Source: Candidatus Woesearchaeota archaeon (GTDB taxonomy: Archaea > Nanobdellota > Nanobdellia > Woesearchaeales > DSVV01). From it: a stretch of DNA of 44,095 nt. Positions 8,121-14,540 of this stretch are shown here, in pieces. How positions within the stretch are numbered: position 1 is the stretch's first letter; every line of letters begins with the position of its first letter. Where the stretch lies: NCBI GenBank assembly GCA_016192995.1, contig JACPTB010000012.1, positions 1 to 44,095 of the forward strand, read 5' to 3'. The position numbers and the translations under genes were made by a program. The notes under the pieces are model-generated. The model saw only the letters and a program-made list of their open reading frames with translations, did no database searches and was not told the origin of the DNA.

Positions 8121-9487
8121 AGATTAACACCAACTTCTTGTTTTATGAAACCAGCGAGATCTTCAGCGATCATCTTGACCTGATCTTGTTGTTTACCTTC
8201 GACCATGATCCTGCAAATCATTTCTGTGCCTGAATATCTTATTAATATCCTTCCTTCTGTTCCGAGCAATTGTTCATACTCCTTAAGTTTAGAAGTAAAC
8301 TTAGGCAAAGTGCCTAATGGTTTCTTTTCTTGCACTTGAATGTTGATTAATACTTGTGGATATTTTTTGAAGTTATCAACTAATTCTGACATCTTTTTGT
8401 TTGTTTTACTAAGAATCTCCACTATTTTTAATGCTGAGACAATACCATCGCCCGTAGTATTATAATCGCCAAAAATAATATGACCTGAAGCCTCACCACC
8501 AAAATTATACCCTTTATTTTTCATTACTTCAATAACATATCTGTCACCATTTTGTGTTCTTACCACCTTGCCACCTATTGAAGCAAGGTAATTATCTAAT
8601 GCAAGATTGCTATATTCAGTGACGACTACTGTTTTGTGTTTTAAAGTGTTTTCAACGAGCATTTGTTGAGCGCAAAGCGCTAGGATGTAATCACCATCTA
8701 CGACGTTGCTTTTCTGATCAATGACCACAACTCTGTCAGCATCTCCATCAAAAGCAAAGCCAATATCAGCTTTAACTTCCATGACTTTTTTTTGAATTTG
8801 CTCGGGATGCATTGCTCCACAATGATCATTAATGTTTAAACCATTTGGTGCATCGTTAATAACGATAACTTCAAATCCTAATTCTTTTAACATCATCGGA
8901 GCAACTGAGTAACTTGCACCATTTGCGCAGTCAAGCACAATCTTCAGTTTTCGTTTAGGAAAATCCTTTATTGTGCTTTTAGCAAACTCAATGTATCTGC
9001 CCTTTGCATGGTCAATTCTGTAGGCCTTTCCTAAATTTTCAGGCGCAACATGATCTGTTGAAAGATGATTATGTATAACAAGCTGCTCTATTTCTTGCTC
9101 TAATGCATCTGAAAGTTTATAGCCATCCGAAGAAAAGAATTTAATACCATTATCTGAAGCTGGATTGTGGGAAGCTGTAATCATAATGCCTGCATCTGCT
9201 GCAAAACTTTTCGTTAAATGAGCAATGGCTGGAGTTGGCAAAGGACCGACTAAATACACATCAACACCCATGCTGCAAAAACCTGATGTTAATGCTGTTT
9301 CAAAAACATAACCGCTAATCCTCGTATCTTTACCAATAATAACTTTGCATTTTTCACCATCCTTATTTTTTTGCTTAAGCAATACTTTAGCTGCAGCTTG
9401 CCCTAGCTTCAAAGCTATTTCAGGAGTCATGGGAAAGCGATTTGCTTTTCCCCTTACGCCATCAGTTCCAAATAGTTGTTTTACCAT
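8117..9487 (-). CDS. glmM: Phosphoglucosamine mutase
   Basis: A 456-aa alpha-D-phosphohexomutase. The N-terminal substrate motif is GTDGVRGKANRFPMTPE. The phosphoserine loop TASHNPASDNG lies near residue 100, the Mg-binding DGDADR near 242, the sugar-binding GEASGH near 333, and the phosphate-binding RYSGTE near the C terminus. The GTDGVRG start is typical of GlmM rather than PMM/PGM, and the operon partners agree. It converts glucosamine-6-phosphate to glucosamine-1-phosphate. It is the first gene of the operon, with a TATA box and a perfect palindrome just upstream. Confidence 0.94.
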   Translation of the reverse strand: MVKQLFGTDGVRGKANRFPMTPEIALKLGQAAAKVLLKQKNKDGEKCKVIIGKDTRISGYVFETALTSGFCSMGVDVYLVGPLPTPAIAHLTKSFAADAGIMITASHNPASDNGIKFFSSDGYKLSDALEQEIEQLVIHNHLSTDHVAPENLGKAYRIDHAKGRYIEFAKSTIKDFPKRKLKIVLDCANGASYSVAPMMLKELGFEVIVINDAPNGLNINDHCGAMHPEQIQKKVMEVKADIGFAFDGDADRVVVIDQKSNVVDGDYILALCAQQMLVENTLKHKTVVVTEYSNLALDNYLASIGGKVVRTQNGDRYVIEVMKNKGYNFGGEASGHIIFGDYNTTGDGIVSALKIVEILSKTNKKMSELVDNFKKYPQVLINIQVQEKKPLGTLPKFTSKLKEYEQLLGTEGRILIRYSGTEMICRIMVEGKQQDQVKMIAEDLAGFIKQEVGVNL

Positions 9488-9490
9488 ACA

Positions 9491-9520
9491 GCAAACTCAG
9501 TTTGCTTGTAATTTATAAAT
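9491..9520 (-). promoter_or_regulatory. glmM promoter with palindromic operator candidate
   Basis: On the minus strand ATTTATAAAT (9511-9520) is the TATA box, about 28 bases from the ATG at 9487. Between them lies a perfect 15-base inverted repeat, GCAAACT-C-AGTTTGC on the plus strand (9491-9505), covering the expected transcription start. A repressor bound there would block the UDP-GlcNAc operon. Confidence 0.55.
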
Positions 9521-9599
9521 ACTATTCAAAAAAAATTTATAGTAATATTATAAATTTATTCATAATAATATAAAAATATTTAAATACCATTATATTATT

Positions 9600-10547
9600 A
9601 TGAATAAATTTATGGATCAAGAACAATATTTCATGATTAAAAAGGATGGTAAATTACAGTACAGTGATGCCTTATTTCTCGAACATCCAGAGGATATTAA
9701 GCTATTAAGCCATGAGGTTAAAATAAATATTTTACAGCTATTGCAGGGAAAACCACTTTATGCTATTGAAATAGCTAAAGAATTAGGTGTGCATGAACAA
9801 AACGTGTATTATCACTTAAATCAATTGATCCAAGCAGGTGTTTTACAAGTAGTTGAGAAAAAAGATATCAGAGGAACTACTGCAAAAAGGTATGCACCCA
9901 AACATCCTAATATTGGCATTTCTTTAGGCGGAATTTATAAGGATTTAAGCCAGCTTTCTCAAAAGAATACAAATCAGCTATTAACTCACTTTTTTAAAGG
10001 TTTTATAGCTGAAAATGAGTTCAAAGGACAGATTATTATAGGGAGCCCTGATCCTCACGGAGAACATAAAGCACGAGCAAGAGATGGACATTACGCTATC
10101 GAGATAGGAATGCTGCTTGGGCAGCTTATCTCTGTGCAAAAAGGATTTTCTACAGTATTGGATGTTAATGCTGATTTAAGCAAGATTAAATATGCCCTTG
10201 TGATAGGGGGGCCCGTTACTAATTTAATTGCTGCTAAGATAAATTCTTATGCTCCTGCAAAATTCAATAATAAACAACCATGGTGTATTATTACCCAAAA
10301 AGAAGATTATACTGAAGAAAGTGTAGGTGTAATCACTAAGTTCAAAAACCCATGGCATGAAGATGGTATGATCATCTCTATTGCTGGCGTAGGAAATTCT
10401 GGTACAAGAAGTGCCATTTTAAGCATTATAATGCATTATAATGAGTTATTAAGCCATTATAATGGCAAAGAACCTTGGTTTAAGATTGTCCAAGGATTTG
10501 ATTTAGATGGCGATGGAAGCATAGATTCTGTGGAAATTTTAGAGTAA
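9600..10547 (+). CDS. Winged-HTH regulator with C-terminal S-layer-like domain
   Basis: 315 aa. Residues about 30-100 form a winged helix (HEVKINILQLLQGKPLYAIE, then LGVHEQNVYYHLNQLIQAGVL) of ArsR type. The C-terminal half contains GSPDPHGEHKARARDGHYAI, ALVIGGPVTNLIAAKIN and ISIAGVGNSGTRSAI, resembling a domain found in archaeal S-layer-like proteins (from memory of the family). It ends in GFDLDGDGSIDSVEILE, which matches a canonical EF-hand loop. There is no signal peptide, so it is probably cytoplasmic. An in-frame ATG at 9612 (MDQEQY) is an alternative start given TATA spacing. Three CATTATAATG palindromes lie inside its 3' end. Target genes are unknown; the downstream array and transglutaminase gene are obvious candidates. 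Confidence 0.75.
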   Translation: MNKFMDQEQYFMIKKDGKLQYSDALFLEHPEDIKLLSHEVKINILQLLQGKPLYAIEIAKELGVHEQNVYYHLNQLIQAGVLQVVEKKDIRGTTAKRYAPKHPNIGISLGGIYKDLSQLSQKNTNQLLTHFFKGFIAENEFKGQIIIGSPDPHGEHKARARDGHYAIEIGMLLGQLISVQKGFSTVLDVNADLSKIKYALVIGGPVTNLIAAKINSYAPAKFNNKQPWCIITQKEDYTEESVGVITKFKNPWHEDGMIISIAGVGNSGTRSAILSIIMHYNELLSHYNGKEPWFKIVQGFDLDGDGSIDSVEILE

Positions 10548-11073
10548 ATAACTGTTTTTTACTCACTTTTAGATAGAATAATGGAATTTCGCGAGTTTAG
10601 AACCTTACTCTTCTCAATAGAATTCATTTTGAATGCATGATCATATTTGAGAGGTTAATAGAATGGTAAAAAGACCAATAAAAGAGCGTTACAATACATT
10701 ATAATGTGCATTGTAATGCGTTATAATGCATTGCAATGCATTATAATGGCAAATTGAGCTTTTCTTTAAAACAATTTTATGGAAGAGAAAATAAACGAGA
10801 AAGTTCAGCAACAAAAACAAGCATTTTTACGCAAAAAATGAAGCGAATGATATTAAAAGTGAGGCATAAATTGAATAAAGTATTAAAAAAGACAGGAGGT
10901 TACATGATAAATAATAAAATAACCTAAGAATAGTACAGGATAAGCATTATAATGCATTGCCAATGTTGGCAATGTAATGAAGATAATGTTAATAATGTTG
11001 GCAATGCCCATGAGTAAATGCTAGTCCAAGATAGTTATTACGGTGTTTAAACGTGTTATAATGCATTATAATG
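10424..11073. repeat. Array of 10-bp palindromes (CATTATAATG) in and after the HTH gene
   Basis: Exact CATTATAATG copies occur at 10424, 10434, 10455, 10697, 10739, 10945 and 11064. One-mismatch or sister palindromes occur at 10709 (CATTGTAATG), 10719 (CGTTATAATG), 10729 (CATTGCAATG) and 11054 (a TGTTATAATG-like unit). From 10709 to 10748 the units are tandem with an exact 10-base period. A related inverted repeat, CATTGCCAA (10955-10963) with TTGGCAATG (10966-10974), follows. The 594-base gap between the HTH gene and 11142 holds these repeats and no convincing long gene. A perfect AGGAGGT followed by ATG at about 10904 opens only a 7-codon frame. Confidence 0.85.
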
Positions 11074-11141
11074 GCTACTGAAAAAGTGGTGTTGCCAAAA
11101 AAAACGAATATTTATATCTGTATCCAAATATCTTTTTCCTA

Positions 11142-12344
11142 ATGAGATTTTCACGCTATGTAACACTATTAGCAGCTATTGCAGGATTTCTCGCTCCAGG
11201 AATTATTTCGAAGCAACAAAATATCTCCCTTAACCCTACAATAGGGGCAGCTTTAAGAGGATGCATCCCTACGTCATTGAAAGAGATATATACCCAAATT
11301 GCTTTGAAGGGTAATGCAGCTACCTTAGATTCTTTGTTATCTAAATATGATGGATCAGCAAATATTAAGGAAAAAGATTCGATTTTTGAAAAACATATTC
11401 CTGATTCTACATCTGAAGATAAAAGGAGAGAACTTCAAGTTTTAACACATATGTTTTGGGTTGAAATAACTGGTGCTGTGCCGTGGTCAGTACATGATTA
11501 TTCACCTTTAGAAATACAGGCTCTTCATGATTCTGATCCATTAGCGTATAACATTGGCTTTGAAAGGAGTAGGAGTAGTGGTGATTATAACCCTTATCGC
11601 GGTTCAAGAATCCTTTCAGAAACATATAAAGTTTATCCGTTGGTGAAGAAAATTATAGGTGATGCACAAAGTCATGAAGAAGCAGCTTGTGCACTGATTA
11701 CATGGGCACAAAAAAATTTTTTTCATTATGCTGCTGGAACAACTGATAAAAATAATCAAATGTGGCCACAATGTGATGAAATAAAGGTATGGAAAACACC
11801 TTATGCTTGTGATAATGCTCTAAAAGATCCCCATGTTTCAATTGAAGATGTTTTTAAAGATAGAGGTATAGGTTGCCATATAGGAACTATGGTTCTTGCA
11901 ACAATGTTTAGGTCAATAAATATTCCTGCAGACTATGTTCGTGATACATTTGGTCACGCTTCTCTTTATTTACCGACACTTGATAGATTTGTTCACGGAG
12001 ATATAATTGCATTTGGTGAAGCTATACCCTGTGGTAAGGTAATCATGACTGAAGAAGAATTAGTTAAACAAACACAAGGTGACTATGGTGGTTATAATCT
12101 ATTTGAGGGTGGAGATATAGTTTTTAATTTGTATTCCATACAATTATTAAGAACGCAAGAAGGATTATATATCAAAGGAAATCTTCCAAAAAAATCAACA
12201 CCCGCATTAGAATATGTTTTAAGAACGCTTAGTGAATACAAGATTAAGATTGGTGAAACAACTGATCCAAACGAAAATTTTAGCGACTGGGAAGGTTGGG
12301 GTGCTGTTACGAGTAAAATTGTTCCAGTTATACCATTAGAGTGA
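11142..12344 (+). CDS. Exported transglutaminase-like (papain-fold) protein
   Basis: 400 aa. A hydrophobic N terminus (about residues 4-22, LLAAIAGFLAPGII) suggests export or anchoring. The transglutaminase-like core has Cys in GIGCHIGTMVLATMFRSINIPADYV (two halves, near residue 247), His in FGHASLYLP (near 270) and a following Asp in FVHGD. These are the family's Cys-His-Asp triad in the expected order. Such archaeal proteins are thought to act as cysteine proteases or peptidases rather than crosslinkers; the substrate is unknown. A TATA box (ATTTATAT at 11110-11117) lies 28 bases before the ATG, so the mRNA is probably leaderless. It lies directly after the palindrome array, which may control it. 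Confidence 0.75.
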   Translation: MRFSRYVTLLAAIAGFLAPGIISKQQNISLNPTIGAALRGCIPTSLKEIYTQIALKGNAATLDSLLSKYDGSANIKEKDSIFEKHIPDSTSEDKRRELQVLTHMFWVEITGAVPWSVHDYSPLEIQALHDSDPLAYNIGFERSRSSGDYNPYRGSRILSETYKVYPLVKKIIGDAQSHEEAACALITWAQKNFFHYAAGTTDKNNQMWPQCDEIKVWKTPYACDNALKDPHVSIEDVFKDRGIGCHIGTMVLATMFRSINIPADYVRDTFGHASLYLPTLDRFVHGDIIAFGEAIPCGKVIMTEEELVKQTQGDYGGYNLFEGGDIVFNLYSIQLLRTQEGLYIKGNLPKKSTPALEYVLRTLSEYKIKIGETTDPNENFSDWEGWGAVTSKIVPVIPLE

Positions 12345-12400
12345 AGTAATATTCGTTATGCTGAGATAAGAAAAAGTAAAATAAAAAAATAACTCTTTGC

Positions 12401-13267
12401 TCATAACACCTGCAAATTATACACTTTCTTAATCCTTTCTTTATTCGTAATGGTGAATAGCTTTATTCCTGATGGTAACATATGCTCTTCAACTAAATTC
12501 TTACGCTTGAGAATGTTCATATTAACACGCACGGTATTAATACTATGGCCGGTTTTCGCTGCAATCTGAGCATAATTCATAGGTTCTGATTGATTAAATA
12601 AAAAGCTTAATAATTTCTTTTCAGGAGAGGTTAAATCAGATTGATACCCAGAGACAACTGATGGAATAGGCTGCAATGGTTGAAATATTGGTTGGACGGG
12701 TTGCTGTGATCGTTGCATATGTTGTATAGGAACTTCATGACTAAGATGTTCTTCATGACGAACAGCACGCTGTTCAAGCAATTTCTTCTTCTCTTTTGCT
12801 TCTCGTATTTTTTCAGCGTCCAATAATAGTTTAACCTCATTCATAAGCTGTTCTCTCAGCTTTTGCTCATCAACTTTAGGATGATTCTTAATCAGCTCAT
12901 AAATATCTTTAATATTTTTGTTATATAAAAGAAATGCTTTGCTTACATTTTCTTCAAGAGTTTTTATTCTATTTTCAAGGGCTTTGTTATTAGCATGAAG
13001 AAAATCGATCCATTTAGACATATGAGCAATATGCGTGTTTGTTTTGCTTTTATTGGCTTCATGGGATATTTTTAAATCAGTATGTGTTTTTGTTATTTCT
13101 TTATGCGCTTGAGCTAATGTTTGGTGGGATTGGTGCAAATAAGAAATCCATTTGTTTTGATTTTCAATATCTTTACGTAGATTAGTAAAAGAAGCTGCTA
13201 TCTGATTACGCATCATAGCTAATTGTGCAAGCTTTTTATCCTCTTTTTCTCCTAATAACCAACCCAT
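12401..13267 (-). CDS. Coiled-coil protein with C-terminal winged-HTH domain
   Basis: 288 aa. Residues about 5-175 are strongly helical with heptad-like repeats and several Trp/His segments (NQNKWISYLHQSHQTL, then HMSKWIDFLHANNKAL, an internal duplication). A Pro/Gln-rich linker at about 185-210 leads to a winged helix (SPEKKLLSFLFNQSEPMNYAQ onward, ending near ITNKERIKKV) of MarR/Lrp-like form. Such long coiled-coil HTH proteins are common in DPANN genomes; function is unknown. A TATA box on the minus strand at about 13287-13298 sits 26 bases upstream. A palindromic mobile element has inserted just beyond that promoter. Confidence 0.7.
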   Translation of the reverse strand: MGWLLGEKEDKKLAQLAMMRNQIAASFTNLRKDIENQNKWISYLHQSHQTLAQAHKEITKTHTDLKISHEANKSKTNTHIAHMSKWIDFLHANNKALENRIKTLEENVSKAFLLYNKNIKDIYELIKNHPKVDEQKLREQLMNEVKLLLDAEKIREAKEKKKLLEQRAVRHEEHLSHEVPIQHMQRSQQPVQPIFQPLQPIPSVVSGYQSDLTSPEKKLLSFLFNQSEPMNYAQIAAKTGHSINTVRVNMNILKRKNLVEEHMLPSGIKLFTITNKERIKKVYNLQVL

Positions 13268-13311
13268 GGATATTTTTAGAAGATATGGTTATATAAAGTT
13301 TTTGCTGGTTT

Positions 13312-13472
13312 GGCTCTGGTGAAAATCTCGGCATAGCCTCGGTTTTGGCATCAGTTCGGCTTTTAATGTAATTATGGATTGGATTTTTCTCTCTGGCACT
13401 CCGAAAAATCCCCATGAGTAAACTTTAAGAGCCTCACGAAAAGATGCCAAAAACTACATTTTCACCAGAGCT
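13312..13472 (+). mobile_element. Palindromic MITE-like element, copy 1
   Basis: 161 bp with terminal inverted repeats GCTCTGGTGAAAAT (13313-13326) and its complement (13458-13471), flanked by the perfect 8-bp direct repeat GCTGGTTT (13304-13311 and 13473-13480). The outer parts resemble copies 4 and 5 (CTCGGCATAGCCTCGGTTTT). The centre (GGATTTTTC ... GAAAAATCC hairpin) matches copies 2 and 3, so it is a mosaic. Its right end lies inside the AK6 gene and supplies that gene's last codons and stop. It encodes no protein. Confidence 0.88.
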
Positions 13473-13924
13473 GCTGGTTTTGAGGTATTAATTATCTTAA
13501 TTTTATGTCCAAGCTCTTGCGCTTCATGATAACAAATGTCGAATATCTCCGCATCAAGATTTTCTCTGATTTTAGCTGCATTATAATGTCTTTTTTTTAA
13601 TCGTGTTTGCAATTCTTTTAGATTTGTTTTTGTGATAATACAAAGAGTCACATACTTTGGCGGTAGATAATGAGCAAGATGAGAATCAATGATAAGATCT
13701 TTCTTTGTTTTATTTGCTGCGGTAATATACTTTATGAGAATTTTATTCAATTTTTTAATATTTATTAGTTTACACTTAGACCTTTTATCATAGCCTTCAC
13801 TTAACTTATGTTTTGTTATAACATGGGTTACATCAATATACTTTCCTTTGTTTAAGTTAGCTATTTTCTTAGCTATTGTTGTTTTTCCTGTTCCTGGTGT
13901 TCCTGAAACAATGATGATAACCAT
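13454..13924 (-). CDS. Adenylate kinase isoenzyme 6 / Fap7-family NTPase
   Basis: 156 aa. The P-loop GTPGTGKTT lies at about residues 8-16. The AK6-type lid region is KIRENLDAEIFDICYHEA near residues 117-135, and an Asp-Ser-His-Leu segment (IIDSHLAHYLPP) lies near 77-88. Fap7/AK6 proteins act in late small-subunit rRNA maturation and have adenylate kinase/ATPase activity. The last residues (ALVKM and the stop) are encoded by the terminal inverted repeat of element copy 1. Removing the element would give a different tail, KTLYNHIF. It starts two bases after the preceding gene, so the pair is an operon. Confidence 0.88.
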   Translation of the reverse strand: MVIIIVSGTPGTGKTTIAKKIANLNKGKYIDVTHVITKHKLSEGYDKRSKCKLINIKKLNKILIKYITAANKTKKDLIIDSHLAHYLPPKYVTLCIITKTNLKELQTRLKKRHYNAAKIRENLDAEIFDICYHEAQELGHKIKIINTSKPAALVKM

Positions 13925-13926
13925 TT

Positions 13927-14487
13927 TTACCTCATATAACTTATATCGCCTGGCTTGAATATTTTTCTGAAAACATCGATAAAAACTTCTGATTGCACAG
14001 GAATACCTGCGCTAATAAATGCTTGCGCTAATTCTTTACCACAAAGCTCTTCATCTGCTTCTGATCTGAAATTAAGAAGGTTTTTCAAGGTATTTTCGCA
14101 TAAAAAATCATTATTAAGCTGGAGAACGACTTTACTTCCTTGTTTTTGAATTGCACCTGTATTAAAATCCAAAATGATATCTTGGTATTGCCAAAGATTA
14201 TTATTTTCTTTTACTGGTGAAAATCCATGTTTATAAAGTTCGTACATGATATATTTTTTGACAATATCTTTTGCTCCTGTATTTTCAAGATAAACCTCAA
14301 GATCTTGATCTACGAAATCATTAAAGCTCTTCTCTTCTGGAAATTCAGATTTTGACTCTTTTGGTTCAAGGGTTACAACCCTCCCTAAATAACCAACGAC
14401 TTTTTGACGCGCGCCTTTTTTAGTCCATTGATTAACAACAGCATAAGCATAATAGAATTGTTTGATTTTCTTTATGCGAATAAACAT
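13927..14487 (-). CDS. Conserved hypothetical protein with basic N terminus
   Basis: 186 aa, not assigned. The N terminus (MFIRIKKIKQFYYAYAVVNQW, in two parts, then KVVGYLGRV) resembles the start of some archaeal transposase-like or nucleic-acid-binding proteins, but no catalytic motif follows. The remainder is mixed helix and strand with a conserved-looking LENTGAKDIVKKYIMYELYKHG. A TATA-like CTTATAAATC lies about 26 bases upstream of the ATG. It precedes the AK6 gene by two bases, so the two are co-transcribed. Confidence 0.6.
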   Translation of the reverse strand: MFIRIKKIKQFYYAYAVVNQWTKKGARQKVVGYLGRVVTLEPKESKSEFPEEKSFNDFVDQDLEVYLENTGAKDIVKKYIMYELYKHGFSPVKENNNLWQYQDIILDFNTGAIQKQGSKVVLQLNNDFLCENTLKNLLNFRSEADEELCGKELAQAFISAGIPVQSEVFIDVFRKIFKPGDISYMR

Positions 14488-14540
14488 AGAGTTAATTAGG
14501 CACTATGATTTATAAGTTTTATTATACTAGTTCGATTATA

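Noticed and set aside
9533-9557. AT-only inverted repeat AAATTTATA / TATAAATTT between glmM and the HTH gene
   Set aside because: Such symmetry is expected in very AT-rich promoter DNA. It may matter, but the sequence gives no way to separate it from chance.
10736-10927. 63-codon frame MHYNGKLSFS... between the HTH and transglutaminase genes
   Set aside because: Its start is a copy of the CATTATAATG repeat, there is no promoter at leaderless spacing, and composition is Lys/Thr-rich like translated AT-rich spacer. A good AGGAGGT inside it precedes only seven codons. I do not call it a gene.
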